Below are positions 12,873-19,060 of a DNA stretch of 32,682 bases, one piece after another (positions within the stretch are counted from its first letter, which is position 1; every line of letters starts with the position of its first letter). This stretch comes from a virus, in the IMG/VR virus record IMGVR_UViG_3300018084_000008, positions 1-32,682 of that record. One strand, written 5' to 3'. A program made the translations under genes and the position numbers. The notes beneath the pieces were generated by a model that worked only from the letters and a program-made list of their open reading frames with translations, had not been told where the DNA came from and ran no database searches.

Positions 12873-13711
12873 GATGGCTCCTGGTCTAGGCGGCGGGCAA
12901 GTTCTTTGACCCCAGCCAGCGGGTCGCGGCCACGCCCGCCCACTACGGCCGGCGCGATCCCGCGCAGCTCGGGCAAGTTGGCCTTGGAAGCGAACAGGCA
13001 GAAGCCACGGTCCGTGCTCGAGATCCACGGGTCCACCGACGTCAGCCAGCGTGTCGCCCTCGAGCGCGCCGTCTCCGGGTCGATCAGCTTCAGCAGCCGC
13101 GTCGCTGCGACGCCGTCGCGGGCCGTGATGCCGTAGGGGGTGCCCTGCGTCGCGAGGTACTCGTCACGGAACCACGAGAGCAGCTCCTGGACCGGCCCGG
13201 ACGGCTTCCGTGGAGGCTTCGCCGCGGGTGGCTCAGGCGGGCCCGACGCCGCAGGCGGCGGAACGTCTTTGTCCTTCCGTTTCTTCTCTTCTCTTCTCTT
13301 CTCTTCTCTGGTCACGCTCGTGCGTGACGGCGGCGTGACGGCAGCGTGACGTCCGGAATTGCGCTCGCGCTCGCGCTTCGCCTTCTGTCTGCGGGCAGCA
13401 TTCAGGCGTTTCTTGGCCGCCTGCGAGAACCACCGATCCCACTTCGGGATGGCGCAACCGCCCTCGCTGTCGATGTCTAGCCACCCGACGCGCGACATCG
13501 CAACGCACAGTCCTGTGACGCGCGCGAGACCGTCGAGGTACGCGGGCGTGACGGCAGCGTGACCGTTACGTGACTGGCGGGAGAACCACGCCCACACACG
13601 CATGAGTCCACCCGCGATCTCGTTCTCGGTCTGCGCCAGGGCCAGCGCCATCGACACGACGGCGGGGTCCTCGTGCAGATCGAGGCGCGCGGGCATCCAG
13701 TCACCAGCCAT
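12869..13711 (-). CDS. O-like phage replication protein
   Basis: 280 aa from ATG 13711; an in-frame TTG at 13738 would add nine residues. The N-terminal domain (about 1-95) looks like a winged helix, with W-M-P-A-R-L-D-L-H-E-D-P and G-L-M-R-V-W-A-W-F. A basic linker of R-E-E-K-R-R repeats and a Pro-rich stretch (about 100-172) follows. The C-terminal domain has L-L-S-W-F-R-D-E-Y and R-A-T-R-W-L. This N-domain/linker/C-domain layout fits replication initiators of the lambda O or DnaD kind. Its gene contains regularly spaced iterons and a pentanucleotide tract, so the origin may be internal. It lies next to a helicase loader. Confidence 0.7.
   Translation of the reverse strand: MAGDWMPARLDLHEDPAVVSMALALAQTENEIAGGLMRVWAWFSRQSRNGHAAVTPAYLDGLARVTGLCVAMSRVGWLDIDSEGGCAIPKWDRWFSQAAKKRLNAARRQKAKRERERNSGRHAAVTPPSRTSVTREEKRREEKKRKDKDVPPPAASGPPEPPAAKPPRKPSGPVQELLSWFRDEYLATQGTPYGITARDGVAATRLLKLIDPETARSRATRWLTSVDPWISSTDRGFCLFASKANLPELRGIAPAVVGGRGRDPLAGVKELARRLDQEPS
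13284..13308. repeat. (TTCTC)5 pentanucleotide tract
   Basis: Five perfect TTCTC units, with a partial unit on each side, encode the R-E-E-K-R-R-E-E-K linker on the minus strand. A gain or loss of one unit would shift the frame of the replication protein. The tract is a strand-asymmetric polypyrimidine run next to the iterons. Confidence 0.85.
13323..13351. repeat. Iteron triplet 1 (CGTGACG, 11-bp pitch)
   Basis: CGTGACG begins at 13323, 13334 and 13345, exactly one helical turn apart, within units of the form nGCGTGACGGC. An inverted GTCACG sits at 13311. The 11-bp pitch is not a multiple of three, so protein repetition does not explain it. Likely initiator-binding sites. Confidence 0.7.
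13547..13574. repeat. Iteron triplet 2 (CGTGAC, 11-bp pitch)
   Basis: CGTGAC begins at 13547, 13558 and 13569, again exactly 11 bp apart. A 19-bp block here (13545-13563) is identical to one in the first triplet (13332-13350). A related TGTGACG sits at 13514. Both triplets are in the same orientation. Confidence 0.7.
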
Positions 13712-13964
13712 CGGCGGTCCCCAATCCGGGCGCGTCAACGCCCGCCGTGCTGCCCACCTTCAGGTCTCGCGGCACGCGCTGGGCCGGCCGCCGGCTCACG
13801 GCCAAGGCGTGCGACCGACGGCGCTCCTTCCGGGCGGCCTTGCGCTCGGTCAGGTACTTGTTCCAGCACGGCAGGCAGAGGCAGCGGCGGCGGGTGGTGC
13901 TGCGCGGCCTGCCGCAGCGCGTGCAGGGCCGCGTGGCGTTGTCGGCGGGGGGCTTGTTGCTCAT
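13701..13964 (-). CDS. Small zinc-finger-like protein
   Basis: 87 aa from ATG 13964 in an ATGA overlap with rusA. Metal-site pattern C-T-R-C (14-17) and C-L-C-L-P-C (28-33) precedes a very basic helix K-A-A-R-K-E-R-R-R-S-H. It ends 11 bp inside the replication gene. Such tiny CxxC proteins are common in phage replication operons. DNA or RNA binding is inferred from charge and cysteines. Confidence 0.65.
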   Translation of the reverse strand: MSNKPPADNATRPCTRCGRPRSTTRRRCLCLPCWNKYLTERKAARKERRRSHALAVSRRPAQRVPRDLKVGSTAGVDAPGLGTADGW

Positions 13965-14404
13965 GGGGTTGGCTCGGCCGCGGCCTGCTCGAGCCAGACC
14001 TGCACGGACGGGCCCTCGTCGCGGCGCGCGTACAGCGACTCCACCTCCTGCCGGACGATCAGCACGTCGTCGCGCAGCACGCCAGCGGCCACAAGGGCGT
14101 CCCCGACGGCCTTGAGCACGTTGTCCCCGTCGGGCTTGGTCGTGCGCCACAGCCGGGCGTCCGGGTCCTTGCGGCGCAGCAGGCGCTTTGGGCGCCCGGC
14201 GATGGCCCGCACCCTCAGGCGGACGGGCGTGCTGTCGAGCGGCCCCCGGACGCCCCACGCCTCGGAGAGCACGGCGGCGGCGTTCGCCTCCCACGTCGCC
14301 GTCTTCGCGGGCGTGTAGGCCCGCGCGAAGCCGCCGATGGTGGTGACGCGCGGGCGCCCCTTGCCGACCGGCTCGCCCAGGATGGACGCATAAAGCAGCG
14401 TCAC
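13961..14404 (-). CDS. rusA: RusA-family Holliday junction resolvase
   Basis: 147 aa. GTG 14404 overlaps the ParB-like stop as GTGA. The RusA signature is clear: G-E-P-V-G-K-G-R-P-R (10-19), then K-P-D-G-D-N-V-L-K-A-V-G-D-A-L (90-104) and G-V-L-R-D-D-V-L-I-V (108-117). The acidic residues D92, D94, D112 and D113 form the metal site. It cuts four-way junctions arising in recombination-dependent replication, before packaging. It sits with the replication genes of the same operon. Confidence 0.88.
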   Translation of the reverse strand: MTLLYASILGEPVGKGRPRVTTIGGFARAYTPAKTATWEANAAAVLSEAWGVRGPLDSTPVRLRVRAIAGRPKRLLRRKDPDARLWRTTKPDGDNVLKAVGDALVAAGVLRDDVLIVRQEVESLYARRDEGPSVQVWLEQAAAEPTP

Positions 14405-15324
14405 CGTGTCGCGCTCCCGCTCGCCGCGCGCCGCGTCTCGGTCAGCTTCTTGCCCGACATGTGGGTGCGCCGGTCGTACTTCGGCGACCCGTAGGGCTCG
14501 GGGATCTGCTCGCCCACCTGCACGTGCGCCAGCGACGCGCCCTCGCAGTGGGCGTTCCAGGCGCGCAGACAGACCTCGGCCTCCAGGTACGAGGTGAACC
14601 GCGCCCCGCCGATCCGGTTCGCGGCGTTCACGTCACCGTGTCGGCGGCGCAGGTACTCGCGCAGCGCCAGCGCTGGGTCGCCGCGGTCCAGGCCCGCCCC
14701 CGTTGAGACGGACATCCAGAACTCATCGGGATCGCACTCGGAGCCAAACTTGCGGCCGACGTAGTGCGCGAAGGCCGCGACGCTGGGCCGCAGGAGCTGC
14801 CGGAATCGCGCTCCCCCGCAGAACTCCATGGACTCGATCATCCGAGGGTGGCGCCCGTGGATCGCCAGCAGCCGGCCCTTGTCGCCGTCCAGGGCGCGGA
14901 AGGCCGCGTGGCTGTAGCCACCCTCCCACCACATGAGGAGCCGCAGGGCAGCGGCAAGCAGCTTCGGCGTCTTGGTGCTGCCGTCCGCGATGGACAGGAT
15001 GTCGGCGTCCGTGCGGTAGCGGCCCTGATCGATGGACACGAACATCGCTGGGTGCACGCCGCGCACAACGACGGTGCGAATCGCCTTGCTCGCTTCAACC
15101 ACGGCCCAGCAGCGATGCTGGCCATCGAGGAGGCGGCCGTCGTCGTCGATGATGATGGACTCGCCGTTCTCGGCCCACTTCCCGGCCTTGATGTCGGCGG
15201 CCATCCGCTCGACGCGCCGCTGAGCCACCGGGCGGTTGCCAGCCATCGACTCCAGCAGTGTGCTCGCGATATCCGGCGTGATGATCTCCCACGTTGTCGT
15301 CGGCTTGGGTTCGGACTTGCTCAT
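14401..15324 (-). CDS. ParB/Srx-like protein with DGQHR motif
   Basis: 307 aa. ATG 15324 overlaps the preceding small ORF as ATGA, and GAGGAG lies three bases upstream. An N-terminal ParB-like domain has R-V-E-R-M-A-A-D-I-K-A-G-K-W (37-50), G-E-S-I-I-I-D-D-D-G-R-L-L-D-G-Q-H-R (54-71) and a following V-V-V-R-G-V strand. The D-G-Q-H-R box is the nucleotide-binding or nuclease-type motif of phage ParB-like proteins. The large helical C-terminal domain has R-L-L-M-W-W-E-G-G-Y and L-R-E-Y-L-R-R-R. The role in phages is not settled; DNA binding or regulation is likely. Confidence 0.7.
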   Translation of the reverse strand: MSKSEPKPTTTWEIITPDIASTLLESMAGNRPVAQRRVERMAADIKAGKWAENGESIIIDDDGRLLDGQHRCWAVVEASKAIRTVVVRGVHPAMFVSIDQGRYRTDADILSIADGSTKTPKLLAAALRLLMWWEGGYSHAAFRALDGDKGRLLAIHGRHPRMIESMEFCGGARFRQLLRPSVAAFAHYVGRKFGSECDPDEFWMSVSTGAGLDRGDPALALREYLRRRHGDVNAANRIGGARFTSYLEAEVCLRAWNAHCEGASLAHVQVGEQIPEPYGSPKYDRRTHMSGKKLTETRRAASGSATR

Positions 15325-15431
15325 GTGCTCCTCGGTGAGCCGCGCGTAGGCGGCCAGGAAATGAAGGTGGCGGAGCTGCGCACGCACGCGCAGCCCCGCC
15401 CACAGTCGAACGTCCACGACAGGTACGGCAC
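15321..15431 (-). CDS. Possible 36-residue Cys-containing ORF
   Basis: GTG 15431 has GGAGG five bases upstream, and the stop overlaps the next start as ATGA, as throughout this operon. The product has V-P-Y-L-S-W-T-F-D-C-G-R-G-C-A-C-V-R. Three cysteines form a compact cluster. Two further in-frame GTG codons (15434, 15437) lie just upstream. Support is only the ribosome site and the overlap. Confidence 0.35.
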   Translation of the reverse strand: MPYLSWTFDCGRGCACVRSSATFISWPPTRGSPRST

Positions 15432-15480
15432 CACCACCTCCAGCCCGCCCCTCCCAGGGCGTTGTCCTCGTTGATCCGGC

Positions 15481-15657
15481 CTAGTTGAGCGATCCCAGCA
15501 GCGCGCTCCCATTCATCGCCGCGCGCAGCACGCGCATGCCGTCGCGGGCCACGCACAGCGGGTGCTCCTGCTCCAGCAGGGCAGCAGCCACCGCCGCGAA
15601 CTGCTCTTCGTGGAGCAGCAGGGCCATGGCGTGCGGGGCGTCGTGTTGCGGGGTCAT
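15481..15657 (-). CDS. Small helical hypothetical protein
   Basis: 58 aa. ATG 15657 shares one base with the previous stop (TAATG). All helical: M-A-L-L-L-H-E-E-Q-F-A-A-V-A-A-A-L-L-E-Q, then R-D-G-M-R-V-L-R-A-A-M-N. The gene between this stop and the next feature is about 50 bp away. No motif is recognised; placement beside the ssDNA-binding-like gene suggests an accessory replication role. Confidence 0.55.
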   Translation of the reverse strand: MTPQHDAPHAMALLLHEEQFAAVAAALLEQEHPLCVARDGMRVLRAAMNGSALLGSLN

Positions 15658-16223
15658 TAGAAGGGGATGTCCACTTCGCTTGCGTCGCCAGCGTTGCCGC
15701 CGGCCACAGCAGCAGCCTCCATCCGTGCCGCATCGCGCTCAGTCATCGCGGCCTTGTTCTTGTCGCGCGAATCAGCGATCCACTTGGGCGGGTCGATGTT
15801 GTGGATGGGCAGCGCCGCTACGCCCTTCGGGAGCGGCACAATGGCAAGAATGGTGGCCTTCTTTCCGCCGCTTTCCTTCACCTTGTGGATGATCTGGAGC
15901 TGGCAGCCGACGCCGCGGATCGTCTCCAGGTCGAAGGCTTCCAGCTCGTTCTCCGTGAACGGTCGGCCGCGCCAGCTTTCGAGGTGGTGGCGCAGCGTCG
16001 CCTTCTCGTTGAGGCTGGCCGTGTAGCGCTGGGAGATCATCCACGGGCGCCCGTCGTCCATCAGCTCGCCCAGCTCCCAGCAGATGACGACCTTGCGCTT
16101 CCACTTGCCATCGTTCTTGAAGTCCTCATCCCCGATGTCCTCGACGAAGGCACAGACGGCTTGGTGCAGCCCGGCGGGCGCCGGATTGCTCTCGGGGGTG
16201 GTGTCGGAAATCATGATGGGCAT
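15657..16223 (-). CDS. NGO0469-family phage replication / ssDNA-binding-like protein
   Basis: 188 aa. AAGGAG lies six bases before ATG 16223. Family pattern: P-A-G-L-H-Q-A-V-C-A-F-V-E-D-I-G near 17-32, V-V-I-C-W-E-L-G-E-L, I-S-Q-R-Y-T-A-S-L-N-E-K-A-T-L-R-H, L-E-S-W-R-G-R-P-F-T, F-D-L-E-T-I, then a beta strand region with L-P-K-G-V. The order matches proteins annotated as phage replication initiation NGO0469 family, which resemble OB-fold ssDNA binders. The acidic C-terminus D-A-S-E-V-D-I-P-F is SSB-like. It follows the exonuclease gene, as in phage recombination cassettes. Confidence 0.78.
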   Translation of the reverse strand: MPIMISDTTPESNPAPAGLHQAVCAFVEDIGDEDFKNDGKWKRKVVICWELGELMDDGRPWMISQRYTASLNEKATLRHHLESWRGRPFTENELEAFDLETIRGVGCQLQIIHKVKESGGKKATILAIVPLPKGVAALPIHNIDPPKWIADSRDKNKAAMTERDAARMEAAAVAGGNAGDASEVDIPF

Positions 16224-16233
16224 TGGAAACTCC

Positions 16234-17124
16234 TTAGAATGGAAGCGATGCGAGCATGGCGGGCCGCTCTTCGGGTGCTGGCGCATGGGCCGCCCACCAC
16301 GAGCAGAAAGCCGAGACAGGGCAGTAGTTGGCGCAGCGAACGTTCTCGCCGGGGCGCTCCACGATTTTCTCCCCGCCCTTCTCGTTGGCCTTGATCCAGC
16401 CTTCGGCTTCCTCGTGGCTGTCGAGCAGGCGCAGGGCGGACTTGCGCCCGTCCTTCATCACGGCGTAGACCGTCGGTCGCTGCCAGCGTTCCTCGGGCGT
16501 GCAGATGGGCAGCTCGCCAGCGCGGGCGGATTCGTGCAGGCGGATGCGCTCATCGAAGAGTCGGCGTACCTCGGCTTCGGGCCAGACCGGCACGGGGATC
16601 ACGGCCACCTGCTGCTGCGGATAGTCGGCGGAGCGGCGGGCCTCCAGCTTGCTCCAGTCGCGCAGGATGGCCACGATCTCTAGCCGCTTGATGTCGTGTC
16701 CAGCGGACCGCGCGATCATCGCGTAGGCGTTTAACTGCGGCGGCCACTCGTCGCGCAACGCGCCGCCCTTCACGGTCCACGCCGTCGTGACCTTCCAGTC
16801 GGACAGCGTGCCCGAGAGCACGTTGAGCGTGTCCAGTTGCCCCGAGACGCGCTTGCCCGCGATGGTCACATGGCCACGCCACTCGGAGAGCGAGGCCCCC
16901 CCAGCGCGCTCCAGGATCGCGTGGGCGCACTGGCCCAGGAGGCTCCAGATGCGCGAGGAGGCGTCCTCGGTCAGCTCGTGCTCGTGCAGCCGGCGCAGCG
17001 CGGAGATCCGCGGGGGCGACAGCAGCTCGGTGACGCTGTAGTCGCACTCGCCGCGGTCGTAGTCGTCATTGGCCACGGCGGCCACGAGCGCTTCCGGGAG
17101 GCCCATCTTGTTGGTGAGCTTCAC
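16234..17124 (-). CDS. Cas4-like PD-(D/E)XK exonuclease with Fe-S cysteines
   Basis: 296 aa. GTG 17124 overlaps the upstream stop as GTGA. RecB-family nuclease core: H68 (Q-C-A-H-A-I-L-E), D98 (S-G-Q-L-D-T-L), D109-x-K111 (S-D-W-K-V-T) and Q130-L-N-A-Y-A. Cysteines C27 and C264/C268/C274 (R-C-A-N-Y-C-P-V-S-A-F-C) are placed like the 4Fe-4S ligands of Cas4/AddB proteins. It likely resects DNA ends to make ssDNA for the neighbouring binding protein. No CRISPR genes are nearby. No annealing protein (RecT/Beta) is recognised. Confidence 0.78.
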   Translation of the reverse strand: MKLTNKMGLPEALVAAVANDDYDRGECDYSVTELLSPPRISALRRLHEHELTEDASSRIWSLLGQCAHAILERAGGASLSEWRGHVTIAGKRVSGQLDTLNVLSGTLSDWKVTTAWTVKGGALRDEWPPQLNAYAMIARSAGHDIKRLEIVAILRDWSKLEARRSADYPQQQVAVIPVPVWPEAEVRRLFDERIRLHESARAGELPICTPEERWQRPTVYAVMKDGRKSALRLLDSHEEAEGWIKANEKGGEKIVERPGENVRCANYCPVSAFCSWWAAHAPAPEERPAMLASLPF

Positions 17125-17564
17125 GGCTCGTCCTCCCGCACGATCCCCGCGCTGTCGCGCTCCACGATCAGCGCGTAGGCGTTGGTGGCCAGCAGGAAGG
17201 CATGCGGCGAGCCCGCAAGCTCCACGCGCAGGAAGTGGACCCCCTCGGCCACGATGGAGCGGATGCAGGGCCACTGCGCGCCCGCGTCCGCCATGCGCTG
17301 GGCGTCGCCCAGCATCCCGAAGCGCAGCATCCCCACGAAGGCGATGACCTCATCGCCAGCGCACAGCGCTGTGACGCCGTGCAGCCCCACAAGGGGGACT
17401 GGGCCGCAGCGCGCCGCGGGCACGCGCTGGGCATCGGCGGCAGGAGCCGCAGGTGATTCGTTCAAAGTTCTCCCGGCTTGCTCGCCAGCAAGCCCGGGAG
17501 GTTCGGCGCAACGGTCAGTGACGTCGGAAGTAGAGCAGATGGCGGCAGGCTGCGCAAGGCTCAT
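17121..17564 (-). CDS. Hypothetical protein of the early operon
   Basis: 147 aa from ATG 17564 in an ATGA overlap. The N-terminal half is low-complexity Ala/Pro-rich. The C-terminal half is folded-looking: V-I-A-F-V-G-M-L-R-F-G-M-L-G-D-A-Q-R-M, W-P-C-I-R-S-I-V and a beta region H-F-L-R-V-E-L-A-G-S. No known motif. It lies between a zinc-ribbon gene and the exonuclease, so a DNA-metabolism role is plausible only by context. Confidence 0.55.
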   Translation of the reverse strand: MSLAQPAAICSTSDVTDRCAEPPGLAGEQAGRTLNESPAAPAADAQRVPAARCGPVPLVGLHGVTALCAGDEVIAFVGMLRFGMLGDAQRMADAGAQWPCIRSIVAEGVHFLRVELAGSPHAFLLATNAYALIVERDSAGIVREDEP

Positions 17565-17818
17565 GGCGCGTCCCCCTCCGCCGCCACGCACGCCGCGCAC
17601 TCAGGCCCGTCGTGGGTCAGCCGACCGTCCCAGCCGACGGCCTCGCCGCAGTAGCAGCAGGCGAGCCAGCCCGTGCCGTCGCACTCGATGCAGTCGCCGC
17701 CGGTGTCGGCCGGGTCCCCGCCGTAGACCTTGCCGTCCTCGCAGTGCTCGCAGCGCGGGTCGAAGCCGTCAGGGCACAGCTTCGCGACGTGGCGCGTGAT
17801 CGGCGCGAGGGCCGGCAG
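17561..17818 (-). CDS. Zinc-ribbon protein, start unresolved
   Basis: The coding evidence is a run of paired cysteines: L-C-P-D-G-F-D-P-R-C-E-H-C-E-D-G-K-V, then G-D-C-I-E-C-D-G-T-G-W, A-C-C-Y-C-G-E and E-C-A-A-C. The CxxCxGxG-like spacing recalls DnaJ-type zinc domains. The stop overlaps the next ATG as ATGA. After the regulator stop at 17824 the first start-like codon in frame is a CTG at 17818. The nearest ATG would lie upstream of the whole regulator gene. Either an unusual start or a start inside the regulator is used; coordinates at the 5' end are therefore provisional. Confidence 0.5.
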   Translation of the reverse strand: MPALAPITRHVAKLCPDGFDPRCEHCEDGKVYGGDPADTGGDCIECDGTGWLACCYCGEAVGWDGRLTHDGPECAACVAAEGDAP

Positions 17819-17823
17819 CGGCG

Positions 17824-18066
17824 CTAGGCTGGCGGGCGCTTCCGGGCGGCCTTGCGCAGCTTCGCCAGCATCGCCACGGCCCGGAACGTGTCCGGCTCGT
17901 TCTTCCCGAGTCGCCAGCGCAGGACCGTGCTGGGCGTCACTCCCAGCAGGTTCGCCAGCCGCAGATCTGTCCAGCGATCCCCGGTCGCTTCCTCCAGCGC
18001 AGCCAGCGCCGGGAGCAGATCGTCCTTGAACGGCTTGCGCGTTGCCATCGCAGCTTGATCGTACAT
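17824..18066 (-). CDS. XRE/Cro-like transcription regulator
   Basis: 80 aa from ATG 18066, with GAGGGG seven bases upstream; an internal ATG at 18048 lacks a ribosome site. A helix-turn-helix is visible: L-R-L-A-N-L-L-G-V-T-P-S-T-V-L-R-W-R-L-G (about 36-55), followed by a regulator-type tail F-R-A-V-A-M-L-A-K-L-R-K. It is the first gene of the leftward operon beside the divergent control region. Its small size without a second domain fits Cro or a minimal repressor rather than a full CI. Likely autoregulated through the TGCAAG sites upstream. Confidence 0.75.
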   Translation of the reverse strand: MYDQAAMATRKPFKDDLLPALAALEEATGDRWTDLRLANLLGVTPSTVLRWRLGKNEPDTFRAVAMLAKLRKAARKRPPA

Positions 18067-18122
18067 CGGCGGGCCCCTCAGTCGAAGCGGTCATGGCGTC
18101 GGTCTCCGTGTGGAACACGAGC

Positions 18123-18151
18123 ACCATAGCACGCTGACGTGCAAGATGCAA
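18123..18151 (-). promoter_or_regulatory. Candidate leftward sigma-70 promoter
   Basis: On the minus strand TTGCAT (18146-18151) and TATGGT (18123-18128) are separated by exactly 17 bp. Matches to consensus are 3/6 and 4/6, so the call rests on spacing and position upstream of the regulator. Confidence 0.4.
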
Positions 18152-18182
18152 GCCACCTTGCCAGTATTCGGCGGAGCTTGCA
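18140..18182. promoter_or_regulatory. Candidate operator half-sites (TGCAAG x3)
   Basis: TGCAAG at 18140-18145 and 18147-18152 are tandem with a 7-bp period. An inverted CTTGCA lies at 18177-18182. The tandem pair covers the -35 region of the candidate leftward promoter, so binding would block it. Confidence 0.4.
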
Positions 18183-18322
18183 GGGAGACTTGAGCGGAGC
18201 GGCTTCAGCCAGGACTCAGTCCGGCGCTGCTCCGCCCGTCCAGCGTGGGAGTAGCTGCATGGGCACTCCGCATGGCGCCAAATGTCGAATGACAATCTCG
18301 TCATCTTCGTCAGACGCCACAC

Positions 18323-18344
18323 TGTTCAGGTTTAAATCTGGACA
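18323..18344. promoter_or_regulatory. 22-bp dyad, candidate rightward operator
   Basis: The dyad has half-sites TGTTCAGGTTT and AAATCTGGACA; 9 of 11 pairs are symmetric about the central TTTAAA. It is AT-rich in a GC-rich context and ends 26 bp before the first rightward start codon. Suitable for a dimeric repressor. Confidence 0.5.
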
Positions 18345-18370
18345 CGGGACATGCAGGCCGTCTAAACAGA

Positions 18371-18676
18371 ATGGGTATGGAGGCGCAGGTCACGGACACG
18401 CGATTCCGCAAGGGCCGCGGCAAGACGGGTGGCCGCAAGCCCGGCACGAGCAACCGCTTCACGATCGAGCTGGACGAGATGATCGACACAGCTCTCGTTG
18501 AGCTTGGTGGCGTGCCCTACCTCGTCAAGACGGCGAAGGCCAAGCCGGAGCTGTTCTTCGGCTTGCTTGGCCGCCGCGTGCGTCGGCGGGTGGACGTGGA
18601 CATCCCAGCTGGCGGCACGCTCGCGCAGTTGGTCGAGGCCGCGCTGGGCGTGACGCCGCAGCCGCCGCCCTCATGA
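18371..18676 (+). CDS. Small DNA-binding protein, terminase small subunit candidate
   Basis: 101 aa from ATG 18371; a second ATG lies at 18377, and neither has a clear ribosome site. A basic N-terminus F-R-K-G-R-G-K-T-G-G-R-K-P-G-T-S-N-R precedes a helical part I-D-T-A-L-V-E-L-G-G-V-P-Y-L and P-E-L-F-F-G-L-L-G-R-R-V. This G-G-R-x-x-G-x-x-N start and L-L-G-R segment is common in small-terminase-like phage proteins. It is the first gene of the rightward operon, 1.2 kb before the large terminase. Another DNA-binding role cannot be excluded. Confidence 0.5.
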   Translation: MGMEAQVTDTRFRKGRGKTGGRKPGTSNRFTIELDEMIDTALVELGGVPYLVKTAKAKPELFFGLLGRRVRRRVDVDIPAGGTLAQLVEAALGVTPQPPPS

Positions 18677-18888
18677 GCGACGAGGCCACGAGCCCCGTGC
18701 TGCTGCGCGAGAGCTGCCCGCGCTGCCTCAAGGGGGCGCGCGGCTGCCACCTGCAGGCGGTTACGTGCGTGCGCTGCGGCCGCGTGTGGACCATCGGCGA
18801 GCGGCAGTCGGTCCCGGCGATTCATGACCTGGGGCGCAACACGGGCCTCCTAGGGAGGCGCAAGGCATTTGGGGATTCACGAGGATGA
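18673..18888 (+). CDS. Small zinc-ribbon protein
   Basis: 71 aa from ATG 18673 in an ATGA overlap. C-P-R-C (15-18) and C-V-R-C-G-R-V-W (32-39) make a treble-clef or ribbon-like zinc site, with an extra Cys at 25. The tail is basic (R-N-T-G-L-L-G-R-R-K). Probably nucleic-acid or protein binding; function unknown. Confidence 0.65.
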   Translation: MSDEATSPVLLRESCPRCLKGARGCHLQAVTCVRCGRVWTIGERQSVPAIHDLGRNTGLLGRRKAFGDSRG

Positions 18889-18931
18889 ATGATCTCGTGC
18901 ACGCGTTCGCGCCGTCCGCGCGGGGCACTTC

Positions 18932-19060
18932 ATGATGCGCGTGGGCGACGCTCACGTGGCTGGCAAGCTTTCGAGCGCGGCTGCTGTCGCCTGCAACATC
19001 GCGTGCCTCACAGCGCTGGTGGCGGCGCTGCGGCTCGCGTGGGGAGCGGTGACGGCATGA
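18932..19060 (+). CDS. 42-residue single-TM miniprotein
   Basis: ATG 18932 (a second ATG follows at once). The product has M-M-R-V-G-D-A-H-V-A-G-K-L, then one Ala/Leu-rich helix with two cysteines (about 16-36). Its stop overlaps the next ATG in ATGA, which supports translation. A 16-residue frame at 18885-18935 links it by ATGA-type overlaps to the zinc-ribbon gene. Function unknown. Confidence 0.4.
   Translation: MMRVGDAHVAGKLSSAAAVACNIACLTALVAALRLAWGAVTA

Larger units (their letters stand above)
18067..18370. promoter_or_regulatory. Divergent control region (304 bp, no gene)
   Basis: It separates the leftward early operon from the rightward packaging/virion operon. Inside are a candidate leftward promoter, a cluster of TGCAAG half-sites and an AT-rich dyad near the rightward start. 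A short plus-strand frame across it has no ribosome site and unusual composition and is not called. Confidence 0.7.

Noticed and set aside
13745-13964. CRISPR-like or tandem-repeat array suspected from GC-rich repetition in this operon
   Set aside because: The repetition is irregular, low-complexity coding sequence, without constant repeat and spacer lengths.
16234-17124. Cas4-like gene as part of a CRISPR adaptation module
   Set aside because: No cas1/cas2-like genes and no regularly spaced repeats; neighbours are phage recombination genes.
18139-18501. A 120-codon plus-strand frame across the divergent control region
   Set aside because: No ribosome site, unusual composition, and it overlaps the better supported gene at 18371 in another frame.
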